Positions 9,116 through 15,882 of a DNA stretch of 18,525 bases are shown here, in pieces. Within the stretch, counting starts at the first letter, position 1. Each line of letters opens with the position of its first letter. The translations under genes and the position numbers were made by a program. Below the pieces are notes generated by a model that saw only the letters and a program-made list of their open reading frames with translations, did no database searches and was not told the DNA's origin. Source of the DNA: Xanthobacteraceae bacterium (GTDB lineage: Bacteria > Pseudomonadota > Alphaproteobacteria > Rhizobiales > Xanthobacteraceae); assembly GCA_019746355.1 (NCBI GenBank), contig JAIESC010000203.1:1-18525 (forward strand), given 5' to 3'.

Positions 9116-9393
9116 CAGCCGCGGTTGCGCCACATCGCCCGGCGCTGGCCGGTCGCGGCGGTGGTCGGCTGTGCCGACTTGTGGCGGAAGATGATGCGCC
9201 CGCGCGCCAGGTCGTAAGGCGACATCTCCACGGTGACGCGGTCGCCGACGCCGGTGCGGATGCGGAACTTGCGCATCTTGCCCGCCGTATAGGCGAGGAT
9301 CATGTGCTCGTTGTCGAGCTTGACGCGGAAATTCCCGTCCGGAAGCTCTTCGGTCACTTCGCCTTCAAACTCGAGCAATTCTTCTTTGGCCAT
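9115..9393 (-). CDS. infA: Translation initiation factor IF-1
   Basis: The product is 92 residues long. Residues about 6-70 are the S1/OB-fold of IF-1, with hallmark segments [58 protein letters not shown] and FRHK. IF-1 binds the A site of the 30S subunit with IF-2 and IF-3 during initiation. The usual length is about 72 residues; here about 20 extra residues ([20 protein letters not shown]) follow RHK, a basic tail that could touch rRNA. AAAGGA precedes the ATG at normal spacing (complement of about 9401-9406). The gene starts 23 bp after the helicase stop on the same strand, so co-transcription is likely. It may be one of two IF-1 copies in the genome, as the core is somewhat divergent, but that cannot be seen here. 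Confidence 0.95.
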   Translation of the reverse strand: MAKEELLEFEGEVTEELPDGNFRVKLDNEHMILAYTAGKMRKFRIRTGVGDRVTVEMSPYDLARGRIIFRHKSAQPTTAATGQRRAMWRNRG

Positions 9394-9416
9394 ACAACGT
9401 CCTTTCGTGGGCCTGC

Positions 9417-10925
9417 TCAGCGCTGCTGCAGGAAGGCGACATTCGCGATGCCGCCACCGATCGGTTGTGTCGAGGCAATGGGCCGCGACTGAGCGGTCTC
9501 GGCTTTGGTCGCCCCGGCGTGATTTTCGCCATTGTACGACGGGCGGCCGTGATTGTCCCGGGGCTTGTGGCCGGCCGCGGGCTGGCCGCCGCGACGCTCC
9601 GCCTGTTGCTGACGGCGATGGCCGCGGTCCTTGCCGCGCCCGTTCTGGCCGCGCCCGCTTTGGCCGCGTCCGTCTCCGCGTCCGCCATGTCCCTGTGCGC
9701 CATGTCCCTGTCCGGCATGCCCGTGCTCGTGCCGGCCGCCGCCGTTGCGGCTCTGCTGGGACTGCTGCGGCCGATGCTGGGCTTGGCTCTGGCGAGGCTT
9801 CTCGACGCTGCCGGTCGCCGGAATCGCCATCCGGATCAGCTTCTCGATGTCGCGCAGATACGGCAGCTCGTCGTGCGAGCAGAGCGAAATCGCGACGCCG
9901 TCGGCGCCTGCGCGCGCGGTGCGGCCGATGCGGTGCACGTAGCTCTCCGGGATGTTCGGCAGGTCGAAGTTGATGACGTGGCTCACGCCCTCGACGTCGA
10001 TGCCGCGGGCGGCGATGTCGGTTGCGACCAGCGTCCGGACCCGGCCGTCGCGGAACGCGCCGAGCGCGCGCAGCCGCTGGTTCTGCGACTTGTTGCCGTG
10101 GATCGCGTCGGCCGCGATGCCGTCCTTGTTGAGGCCGCGCACCACCTTGTCGGCTCCGTGCTTGGTGCGGGTGAAGACCAGCACCCGGTCGATCGGCTCC
10201 TGGCGCAGGAGGTCGGCGAGCGTCTTCTGCTTTGAGCCGCGGTCGAGATGGATGATGCGCTGGTCGATGCGCTCGACCGTGGTGGCGGCGGGCGTCACCG
10301 CGACCTTGGCCGGGTCGCGCAGCATATGCCGCGCGAGCTCGGCGATGTCGGAGGGCATGGTCGCCGAGAACAGCAGCGTCTGCCGTTCCTTCGGCAGCTT
10401 GGCGATGATCTTCCGGATGTCGTGGATGAAGCCCATGTCGAGCATGCGGTCGGCTTCGTCGAGCACGAACACCTCGACCTTGTCGAGCAGGATCGCGCGG
10501 CTTTTCGCCAGATCGAGCAGGCGGCCCGGCGTTGCGACAAGGACGTCGACGCCGTGCGCCAGCTGGCGGATCTGCGGGCCCATGTTGACGCCGCCGATGG
10601 CGAGCGCCGACTGGATGCGCATGTGCCGCCCGTAGGCGCGGAAGCTGTCGAGAATCTGCCCGGAGAGCTCGCGGGTCGGGCTCAGCACCAGCGCGCGGCA
10701 GGTCTTCGGCTGCGGGCGCACCCGGTTTGCGGCGAGATGGTTGAGGATCGGCAGCGCGAAGGCCGCGGTCTTGCCGGTGCCGGTCTGGGCGATGCCGATG
10801 ACGTCGCGCTTGCCGAGCAGCAGCGGAATGGTCTGGGCCTGGATCGGGGTGGGGGTGACGTAACCTTCTTCGTTGAGCGAGCGGAGGATCGGCTCTGCGA
10901 GGCCGAATTCGTTAAAGGAGTTCAA
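9417..10925 (-). CDS. DEAD-box ATP-dependent RNA helicase, RhlE-like
   Basis: The product is 502 residues long. All superfamily-2 motifs are present: an F/Q motif (F4; [11 protein letters not shown], 24-34), Walker A AQTGTGKT (46-53), PTREL (83-87), TPGR (132-135), DEAD (156-159), SAT (187-189), VLVFTRTK (248-255), ATDIAARG (301-308) and [10 protein letters not shown] (331-340). It should unwind short RNA duplexes in ribosome assembly or mRNA turnover, as RhlE, CsdA and RhlB do. From about residue 376 the tail is low-complexity, Gln-, Gly-, His- and Arg-rich, typical of an RNA-binding disordered tail. The start must be TTG (10925-10923): a TGA directly precedes it in frame, and the next Met is past the ATP-binding motif. 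The ribosome binding site is weak (GAAAGACGC). infA follows 23 bp downstream. Confidence 0.94.
   Translation of the reverse strand: MNSFNEFGLAEPILRSLNEEGYVTPTPIQAQTIPLLLGKRDVIGIAQTGTGKTAAFALPILNHLAANRVRPQPKTCRALVLSPTRELSGQILDSFRAYGRHMRIQSALAIGGVNMGPQIRQLAHGVDVLVATPGRLLDLAKSRAILLDKVEVFVLDEADRMLDMGFIHDIRKIIAKLPKERQTLLFSATMPSDIAELARHMLRDPAKVAVTPAATTVERIDQRIIHLDRGSKQKTLADLLRQEPIDRVLVFTRTKHGADKVVRGLNKDGIAADAIHGNKSQNQRLRALGAFRDGRVRTLVATDIAARGIDVEGVSHVINFDLPNIPESYVHRIGRTARAGADGVAISLCSHDELPYLRDIEKLIRMAIPATGSVEKPRQSQAQHRPQQSQQSRNGGGRHEHGHAGQGHGAQGHGGRGDGRGQSGRGQNGRGKDRGHRRQQQAERRGGQPAAGHKPRDNHGRPSYNGENHAGATKAETAQSRPIASTQPIGGGIANVAFLQQR
9632..9721 (-). repeat. Imperfect 15-bp tandem repeats in the helicase tail
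   Basis: About six 15-base units lie head to tail, for example 9632-9646, 9647-9661, 9662-9676, 9677-9691, 9692-9706 and 9707-9721. Each encodes five residues, giving [10 protein letters not shown] and RGQSG-like units. The period is a multiple of three, so gain or loss of units would change tail length without breaking the frame. Confidence 0.6.
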
Positions 10926-11280
10926 TCAAGCGTCTTTCAATGTGCGGACGCGCCGTCTCGCAAGGCTGCGAGCGGACGCGAAACGCGGGGTTTAAGACAT
11001 CCCGCGTGGACAGGGCTGCCGGTTCAGAGAAATGCCGGAGGACAAGGGCTGGCGATCGAAGCGGGCTTTGAAAAAGCCTGATGCTGGATTGCCTTACACG
11101 CGGCCCGGATGCGACCCGAATCTCGAATCGATGTTCCGACATCCGCGATATGGCAGTTTGCGGCGGCGAATTCAAGGCATAAAAGCCGCTGGCTGGTCCC
11201 CAGGATCGTTCAAGGGATCGTTATGGCGAGGTTCGGGTTAACCGTGGGCGGACTTGGCACCGCGCGACGAGGAGGGGCCC
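10926..11280. other. Divergent intergenic region with a structured helicase leader
   Basis: These 355 bases separate the minus-strand helicase and the plus-strand small secreted protein. I see no convincing gene. The helicase-proximal 85 bases hold two hairpins (10957-10972 and 10983-11007) and a direct repeat GCGGACGCG (10944-10952 and 10972-10980). The half next to 11281 holds no motif I can name apart from the ribosome binding site. Confidence 0.5.
10944..11007 (-). promoter_or_regulatory. Two hairpins in the helicase 5' leader
   Basis: CTCGCA/TGCGAG (10957-10962, 10967-10972) form a 6-bp stem with a 4-base loop, flanked by direct repeats GCGGACGCG. ACGCGGG/CCCGCGT (10983-10989, 11001-11007) form a 7-bp stem with an 11-base loop. 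They lie 32-82 bases before the TTG start. If transcribed, they could make translation or mRNA stability responsive to temperature or to the helicase itself; that role is inferred. Confidence 0.4.
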
Positions 11281-11469
11281 ATGAGGCTGTTCCTGGCATT
11301 GACCGCAGCGCTTTTGCTGGTGGCGTCCACCGCAGCGAACGCAAAAACCAAAAACAAGAAGGGGGCGAAAGCCGAGTCGGCGCAGCAGGTCGTCTGCACG
11401 GTCGCTGGCTGTGTGCCGGTTTCGCGCGGCTGCGGCCAGACCCGGGGCAAAGCCGGTCGGGCATGCTGA
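11281..11469 (+). CDS. Small secreted Cys-containing protein, probably frameshifted
   Basis: The ATG at 11281 follows a strong GAGGAGGGG (11270-11278). The frame encodes 62 residues: a signal peptide (residues 1-21, ending ANA), a lysine-rich linker, then VVCTVAGCVPVSRGC, and it stops at 11469. The spacing C-x4-C-x6-C resembles small periplasmic proteins I recall from rhizobia, which usually end with a further Cys near the C-terminus. Such an ending exists in another frame: from about 11445 to the TGA at 11517-11519 the frame reads GMLTGGEAIVCRSGVAPFR, with nearly every third base G or C, ending exactly where the convergent regulator gene ends. A one-base slip near the CCCGGGG run (about 11441-11447) would join them. 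The function is unknown. Confidence 0.6.
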   Translation: MRLFLALTAALLLVASTAANAKTKNKKGAKAESAQQVVCTVAGCVPVSRGCGQTRGKAGRAC

Positions 11470-11519
11470 CCGGCGGCGAGGCGATCGTGTGCCGGTCGGG
11501 CGTCGCGCCGTTCCGCTGA

Positions 11520-13241
11520 TCAGCCTTCGGGCAAGCCTGCCGCGACCATGATCTGGATGAGCCGATGGGACGCTTCGAGATAGACCGGGCTGGTGTTCCG
11601 CGTCGGCGGCGCCACATTGCGCGCGGTCGAGCCGGGTCTCAGTTTAAGGGCGTTTGTCATGGCCGCGTTTGCTTCCGTGGCTCGGCCCAGTTGCTGATAG
11701 GCCGCGGCCAACAGCATCAGCGGGCGTCCGCTGGCCGGCGTGATCGCGATCGACCGTTGCAGCCATGGCACGGCGTCTTCCGCTCGGCCCATCAGCATGG
11801 AGGCCCAGCCGGCGCCGACCAGCCAGGTCCAGCGCGAAACCAGCGGGGTGTCGAACCGGTCCGCCTGCCTGAACGTGGCGAGCGCATCCTCGAAGCGCCC
11901 CAACTGAAGCTGGGCGAGGCCGGTGTGGTACAGCGCGATCCCGTTCCACGGATCGAAGGTCAGCGTCCGCGCGCAAGCCACCAGGCTGGCGCCGAACTGG
12001 TTGATGGTGGTGAGGAAGCGGCAATAGGCCTCGTACACCGGCACGGAGTTGGGCTTCAGCCGCAACGCGTGCTCCAGAATCGACTGCGCCCTGCGCTCGA
12101 CCGCGCCGCTCTCGTCGGCGCCGTACCAGACCATCTGCACGCCGCGCACCAGATGGGCGGCGAGCGCGACCCCAAGCTCGACATTGTCGGGATCGGAGGC
12201 CAGTGCCGTTTCCAGCATCGCCTGCGCCGCGCGAAAACGCTCCGGCGTGGTTTGATTGATGTGGGCCGTGGCCTGTTCGATCACGACCTTGCTGTTTCCG
12301 GCCAGCGCGGAGCCAGCCGCGGATGGCGGGTCGGAATTCAGCAGCGCATTGATGCGAAGCGCCAAGGCGTGACCCAGACCTGCCGCCAGCCGGGATTGCT
12401 GGAGCGGCAAGTCCGCACCATCTGCGAGGTTGACTGAGGACGAAGCCGTCCACATGACCTCGCTCGTGGCGGTCCCGGTCATGCGTGCCCGTATCGTCCA
12501 CGACTGCTCGCTTTTTTGCAGTTCGCCGCTGACGACGAAGTCCGGCCGCGGAGCGGATGTCGAGGGGATCACCACGCGGATGTTCTCGATCTTCGCCAGC
12601 CCGTCGGCGAGACGGCCCGTCACGCTCGCCGCCATTTGGGCGGCGAGCGGGTCGCTGGCCGCATCCCCAAGCGCGGTCCCAAGCGGCGTCACAAGCGGCG
12701 TCACGGCGATGGTGGCGGGCCCTCGCGCAAAGATGCGACCGGGGCGCAAGGCCGGCGCGGCGATCACAAGGCCCGCGATGACGAGCCCCGCCACAGCCGC
12801 AACAGCGGCGCTGCGCCGTATGCTGGAATCGAGCCGGCGCTTGGCGGGTTCGCCGTTCGTTTCGGGCGCGGTCGTGGTTTCCGGTCGCGCGTCGGCAGGC
12901 TGGCCATTCGTGGCTTCATCCCGTATGGCCGGGACGGCCACCTCCGACACCTCGGCATCAAACCTGTAGCCCCGGCCGGAGACGACCCTGATCAATTGGC
13001 GCTTGTCGTCGCGAAGTGCAGCCCGAAGCTCGCGGATACACTGGAACAGGCTGTCTTCGCCGACATGGACGTTCGGCCAGATCGCCTCCATCAACTCCTG
13101 CTTGCTGAGAACGCGGCCGGCGTTGGCTACGAACAGCCGGAGCATCTCGAAGGTTTTCGGCCGAAGCTTGATCGCCCCGCCGTCGGGCCCGCGCAGTTCG
13201 ACGCGCAGCGGATCCAGCTCGAAACCGGCAAAACGAAACAC
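11520..13241 (-). CDS. Winged-helix (OmpR/CadC-type) regulator with membrane segment and TPR region
   Basis: The product is 573 residues long from the GTG at 13241. Residues about 1-97 form an OmpR/PhoB-type winged helix: FRFAGFELDPLRVELR, IKLRPKTFEMLRLFVANAGRVLSKQELMEAIWP, the recognition-helix region SLFQCIRELRAALRD and the wing RVVSGRGYRF. A Pro/Thr-rich linker leads to one membrane segment at about 144-165 (SAAVAAVAGLVIAGLVIAAP). The rest, probably periplasmic, includes TPR-like helices (HALRLKPNSVPVYEAYCRF, GIALYHTGLAQLQLGRFEDALATFRQAD, LAAAYQQLGRATEANAAM). This is the CadC-like plan: the protein binds DNA from the membrane without phosphorylation. An upstream TTG at 13310 would add 23 residues with no family resemblance, so GTG is preferred; GGGGG lies 4 bases before it. 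Target genes are unknown; the divergent ligase fragment and self-regulation are candidates. Confidence 0.88.
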   Translation of the reverse strand: MFRFAGFELDPLRVELRGPDGGAIKLRPKTFEMLRLFVANAGRVLSKQELMEAIWPNVHVGEDSLFQCIRELRAALRDDKRQLIRVVSGRGYRFDAEVSEVAVPAIRDEATNGQPADARPETTTAPETNGEPAKRRLDSSIRRSAAVAAVAGLVIAGLVIAAPALRPGRIFARGPATIAVTPLVTPLGTALGDAASDPLAAQMAASVTGRLADGLAKIENIRVVIPSTSAPRPDFVVSGELQKSEQSWTIRARMTGTATSEVMWTASSSVNLADGADLPLQQSRLAAGLGHALALRINALLNSDPPSAAGSALAGNSKVVIEQATAHINQTTPERFRAAQAMLETALASDPDNVELGVALAAHLVRGVQMVWYGADESGAVERRAQSILEHALRLKPNSVPVYEAYCRFLTTINQFGASLVACARTLTFDPWNGIALYHTGLAQLQLGRFEDALATFRQADRFDTPLVSRWTWLVGAGWASMLMGRAEDAVPWLQRSIAITPASGRPLMLLAAAYQQLGRATEANAAMTNALKLRPGSTARNVAPPTRNTSPVYLEASHRLIQIMVAAGLPEG

Positions 13242-13280
13242 CGTACCCCCGCGGCTCCCGAAAACCGCCTGATGCAGCAC

Positions 13281-13332
13281 CAAATATCGGAAGCGATCGT
13301 AAACGGCCAAGCTGGAAAGGCAAATATCAGAA
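13281..13332 (-). promoter_or_regulatory. Direct repeats upstream of the winged-helix gene
   Basis: CAAATATCGGAA (13281-13292) and CAAATATCAGAA (13321-13332) match at 11 of 12 positions and lie exactly 40 bp apart, near four helical turns. They are A/T-rich within GC-rich DNA and sit 40 and 80 bases upstream of the preferred GTG start. OmpR-type winged helices bind direct repeats on one DNA face, so autoregulation is a reasonable guess. Confidence 0.4.
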
Positions 13333-13382
13333 AAATTTCAGAACGCTGTCCCCGCCATATCGAGACGGGACCTGGAAGGATC

Positions 13383-14039
13383 ATGTCGGGCGGCGTGCCG
13401 ACGCGGGCCCTGCTGGAAGCCGCGATGGCCTGTCTGAGCAAGGACATCGTCAGCCTCTATGGGGCGACGGAGATCGGCCTGGTGAGCCGGGCCATGGGAC
13501 GCGACCTGCCGGCAAACCCTGGGCTTGCGGGATTTGTCGTGCCGGGCACCGACGCCGCCGTTTTCGACGCGGCCGGCAATCCATGTCCGGTGGGCCGGAT
13601 CGGCTCGATCAAGGTCCGGCGCAGCGCCGATGAAGACGGCGGTGCCGAGCGGGACTGGATCCCGCTCGGTGACTATGGCTGGTTCGCGCCCGATGGGCGG
13701 CTCTATGTGGTGGGCCGGTCGTTCGATGGCGCGATCACCGACACCCGTGTTCCGCCGGCGCTCGAGGCCGAGCATGTGTTGCGCCTCGAGTTCGACTACG
13801 ACGACGCCGCGGCGCTGATGCGCGATGGCGAGGGCATAGGGTCGAAGCCGGTGATCCAGTTCGCGATCGTCAACAATCGCAATGCGAAAGCCGACAAGCT
13901 TCAGGCGGCGCTGCAGGCGCACGGCATCGACGCGACTGTCGAGTTGTTCGCACTGCCATCGATCCCGCGCGGGCCCGGCGGCAAGGTCAATCGGGCGCAG
14001 CTTAGAGCCGCTCTGGATTCGGCCGGAGCCAATTCATAG
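13383..14039 (+). pseudogene. 5'-truncated acyl-CoA synthetase/AMP-ligase remnant
   Basis: From the ATG at 13383 the frame gives 218 residues that match only the C-terminal 40 percent or so of an AMP-forming ligase of the ANL superfamily. Visible parts are SGGVPTRALLEAA, the A5-type SLYGATEIG (about 24-32), GDYGWFAPDGRLYVVGRS in the hinge region and the A10 lysine loop IPRGPGGKVNR (about 199-209). The adenylate-binding P-loop (the STGTTG-type A3 motif) and all of the N-terminal domain are missing. Weak resemblance (PRHIETGPGRI) begins just before the ATG, so the gene seems cut near 13350, beside the regulator promoter. Expression from 13383 is possible (GGAAGGA lies 2 bases before it), but it could not adenylate alone. 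A free-standing C-terminal domain is the less likely alternative. Confidence 0.7.
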
Positions 14040-14057
14040 GCGATGGCCTATGCAATT
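14031..14057 (+). terminator. Strong hairpin across the ligase-remnant stop codon
   Basis: CATAGGC (14035-14041) and GCCTATG (14046-14052) form a perfect 7-bp stem with a GATG loop. AATT arms (14031-14034 and 14054-14057) extend it past a single bulged C. The TAG stop lies in the left arm. No long U-run follows, so termination is probable but not certain. Confidence 0.45.
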
Positions 14058-14190
14058 GGGCAGTGACCTGCAGATCCACGCGACGTTGTGGCCGGAAGGT
14101 CACGCGACAAAATGATCCGCAGTCCTCCAACCGGCGCCACTGGATTCGAAACGTTCCGCGGGTAATGTGCCGCCGGGTGTGGTGGGCTGA

Positions 14191-14433
14191 ATGTACGCGC
14201 TTGATACCGAAGACCTGATTCCGCTGATTGGTCGAACAGTTCGCATTCGAAATGGAAAGCAGACCTTCGTCGGTCAGATCGTCGGGCCGAGCCAGAAAAA
14301 GTTCACGCGCGACAACGGCCGCATGTATTACGGCTTCATCTTGGAAGGCGACGACTTCACGATCGAGTTCGCCTGGTGGGATTGGTTCGTCGAGCCGGTC
14401 GACGAGCCTGCCGTGATGAGCGCCTACGGTTGA
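14191..14433 (+). CDS. Small hypothetical protein, beta-rich
   Basis: The product is 80 residues long, starting at the ATG at 14191 with a GGTGGGC-like ribosome binding site a few bases upstream. It has no signal peptide and no membrane segment. The sequence alternates polar and hydrophobic residues in strand-like stretches (GRTVRIRNGKQTFVGQIVGP, MYYGFILEGDDFTIEFAWWDWFVEPV) and is acidic and tryptophan-rich near the end. This would suit a small SH3-like barrel, but I cannot assign a family. Third-position G/C bias is weaker than in the large genes, hinting at later acquisition or low expression. A hairpin follows the stop at 14450-14467. Confidence 0.55.
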   Translation: MYALDTEDLIPLIGRTVRIRNGKQTFVGQIVGPSQKKFTRDNGRMYYGFILEGDDFTIEFAWWDWFVEPVDEPAVMSAYG

Positions 14434-14449
14434 CGCCGGGACATTTCCG

Positions 14450-14467
14450 CTCGACCTCGCGGTCGAG
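14450..14467 (+). terminator. Hairpin after the 80-residue gene
   Basis: CTCGACC (14450-14456) and GGTCGAG (14461-14467) form a perfect 7-bp stem with a TCGC loop, 16 bases after the stop. There is no U-tract. It is a candidate transcription end or RNA-stabilising structure. Confidence 0.4.
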
Positions 14468-14632
14468 AGTGCCGGGCGGCGCGCCCGCAAATGCGATCAA
14501 CGAGCACAGCGGACAACTTCGCCCGGCGGTCGATGAGATCGCATGGCGGTACAGATGTACTAAAGCTTGCTGATCAAAATGTGCGCGACTACGATCATCG
14601 GAAGTGTGGCGAGTGAGTGAGTGGGACTTGAA

Positions 14633-15016
14633 ATGAACGCGCATGCTGGAGATTTGACTCCGGTTGAAAACGATCGGCTGGAACACGCAGGACAAAGCAT
14701 CCTCGTATTGCTGCAAAAGGCTTCTGCGATTGCAGAGCAAAATACACAGCAGGCCGTCAACGCTGCACATCGTCTCGCCATTCAGCTGCGCACCTCGGAA
14801 GACCGGATCGCAGAACTGGAAGCGTCTCTCCGCCTCGAGCGCGCTCGCGCTGAGCGGGCCGAGGAATGGCTGAAGCGGATTTCCCACGAAATCCAGCAGC
14901 AGCTGTCGGCACAGTCCGCCGCCACCACGCAGCCGGCATCGCCCCCGCCGCAGGCGCCGAACCCGCAGCCTGCCGGTATCGAGCAATACGTGAAGCGGCG
15001 GCAACGCGTCGGTTGA
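14633..15016 (+). CDS. Hypothetical coiled-coil protein
   Basis: The product is 127 residues long from the ATG at 14633; a GTG at 14621 would add four residues. GTGGGA upstream gives usable spacing for the ATG. The centre (about residues 12-95) is strongly helical with heptad-like spacing (LRTSEDRIAELEASLRLERA, RAERAEEWLKRISHEIQQQL), so it should form a coiled coil. The tail (about 100-118) is a Pro/Gln/Ala linker ending in a short basic segment (EQYVKRRQRVG). There is no membrane segment or signal. I recall similar uncharacterised proteins in Bradyrhizobium, but know of no function. Confidence 0.65.
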   Translation: MNAHAGDLTPVENDRLEHAGQSILVLLQKASAIAEQNTQQAVNAAHRLAIQLRTSEDRIAELEASLRLERARAERAEEWLKRISHEIQQQLSAQSAATTQPASPPPQAPNPQPAGIEQYVKRRQRVG

Positions 15017-15412
15017 AAATGCCGGCTGCGCGATAGCTGTGCGGTCGTCACCTCACGCGATTTGCGGCGGCGCTCGTGATTGCGTCGCTTGCGTTTGGGG
15101 CCTTCCCGTTTGTGCAAAGCGCAATGTTCCCTGTTCAGAAGGTCAACCGATGAGTCGGGGAGGACCGCTCGCGAACAGGCGGCCCTCTCGCCGTGCGCAG
15201 AAGCGGGCCTCTTCAGCACGCAAGGTGTGAAGCAGATTGGAAAGAGTTCGAGCCTCGCAGGGCGGCTCGATACATTCGTTGAAGGCAGCCGAAGCGAAAC
15301 CCGCAATTGAAGCTACGGCTCCGTCAGAGGGCGACCCCGCTGACACGGCCCCGACGTGACGTTTCGATTTTTGTTCGTTTTGCGGAACAAGCGCTAAGCA
15401 CCTGAAAGAATT
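15017..15412. other. Gap with only micro-ORFs before tRNA-Asn
   Basis: This 396-base stretch has no convincing gene. One short frame (15037-15153) encodes a signal-like hydrophobic run, and a 26-codon basic frame (15150-15230, ATGA overlap) follows it. The stretch from 15361 to 15410 is A/T-rich and contains the inverted repeat TTGTTC/GAACAA (about 15371-15390), which lacks a U-tract in either direction. I see nothing else. Confidence 0.45.
15037..15153 (+). CDS. Possible micro-ORF or gene remnant with a signal-like segment
   Basis: The frame opens right after a TAG (15034-15036), begins with CTG and gives 38 codons including TRFAAALVIASLAFGAFPFV, then QSAMFPVQKVNR. The hydrophobic run looks like a signal peptide or a membrane helix. 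There is no ATG at its start and no ribosome binding site, so it is more likely a decayed remnant than a working gene. An in-frame GTG (in ALVIAS) is the first conventional start. Confidence 0.2.
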   Translation: MCGRHLTRFAAALVIASLAFGAFPFVQSAMFPVQKVNR

Positions 15413-15487
15413 TGGCTCCCCGGGCCGGATTCGAACCAGCGACCAACCGGTTAACAGCCGGTTGCTCTACCACTGAGCTACCGGGGA
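15413..15487 (-). tRNA. tRNA-Asn (anticodon GTT)
   Basis: Read on the minus strand, the gene starts TCCCCGGTAGCTCAG and ends CCGGGGAGCCA. The 7-bp acceptor stem (15481-15487 with 15417-15423) is perfect, the anticodon loop reads CTGTTAA within a 5-bp stem, and the T-loop is GGTTCGAATCC. The length is 75 bases including an encoded CCA (15413-15415). GTT decodes both Asn codons. Confidence 0.97.
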
Positions 15488-15517
15488 ACGGTGCCTGGGC
15501 GTTGATAGCGGACGGCC

Positions 15518-15545
15518 TATAACAAATGGCAAACGATGTTGCCAA
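15518..15545 (-). promoter_or_regulatory. Candidate promoter of tRNA-Asn
   Basis: On the minus strand TTGGCA (15545-15540) is followed after 16 bases by GTTATA (15523-15518). Transcription would begin about 25 bases before the tRNA 5' end. The fit is moderate. Confidence 0.3.
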
Positions 15546-15597
15546 GCGTGCCGTTTCGGAACTTCCTCATGCCCTCGCCAAAACTACTGCGGGAACA

Positions 15598-15797
15598 GCC
15601 ACGCGAAGGCCTCGCCCGTGCTGAATCCGCCCGCCTTCGCTCGCGCTCCGGCGCGCCAGCCTTCGCCACGGACGGCTTGCCGAGCCAAAGCTGCGGAGCC
15701 ACGCGAAGGCCTCGCCCGTGCTGAACCCGCCCGCCTTCGCTCGCGCTCCGGCGCGGCAGCCTTCGCCACGGATGGCTTGCCGAGCCGAAGCTGCGGA
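15598..15797. repeat. Two tandem copies of a 100-bp repeat
   Basis: Copy 1 (15598-15697) and copy 2 (15698-15797) have a period of exactly 100 bp and differ at only 4 positions. Each unit contains several GCGAAGGC/GCCTTCGC pairs, so it can fold in either orientation. A degenerate fragment of the same unit seems to precede copy 1 (about 15575-15597). Open frames through the array in several registers are by-products of the GC content. I think the unit belongs to an intergenic palindromic repeat family of rhizobial genomes, but I cannot name it. Confidence 0.85.
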
Positions 15798-15809
15798 GCA
15801 GCGAAGGCT
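15758..15809. repeat. Palindromic element abutting the 3' end of tRNA-Cys
   Basis: AGCCTTCGC (15758-15766) and GCGAAGGCT (15801-15809) are perfect 9-base inverted arms, with inner short stems such as GGCT/AGCC. The right arm shares its last base with the CCA end of tRNA-Cys. It overlaps the second 100-bp repeat. It could act as a processing or termination hairpin for the tRNA transcript. Confidence 0.6.
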
Positions 15810-15882
15810 GGAGGCCACGCCCGGAATTGAACCGGGGTACGCGGATTTGCAGTCCGCTGCGTCACCACTCCGCCACGTGGCC
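15809..15882 (-). tRNA. tRNA-Cys (anticodon GCA)
   Basis: On the minus strand the gene starts GGCCACGTGGCGGAGTGG and ends CGTGGCCTCCA. The 7-bp acceptor stem (15876-15882 with 15813-15819) is perfect, the discriminator base is U as in tRNA-Cys generally, the anticodon loop reads CTGCAAA and the T-loop GGTTCAATTCC. The length is 74 bases with an encoded CCA (15809-15811). Confidence 0.97.

Noticed and set aside
11109..11444. Upstream part of the 136-codon plus-strand frame as a gene
   Set aside because: It has no start signal and no recognisable protein features before about 11445. Only its last 25 codons look coding, and they fit better as the displaced end of the small secreted protein.
12516..13382. 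Long upstream part of the plus-strand frame that ends with the ligase remnant
   Set aside because: It is antisense to the winged-helix/TPR gene and has no ligase resemblance until about 13350. The fusion is accidental.
15371..15390. Hairpin TTGTTC/GAACAA as a terminator for tRNA-Asn
   Set aside because: On the tRNA strand the stem is followed by A residues, not U, so it does not fit an intrinsic terminator.
15598..15797. CRISPR array
   Set aside because: There are only two 100-bp direct copies with no spacers and no cas genes. This is a simple tandem duplication.
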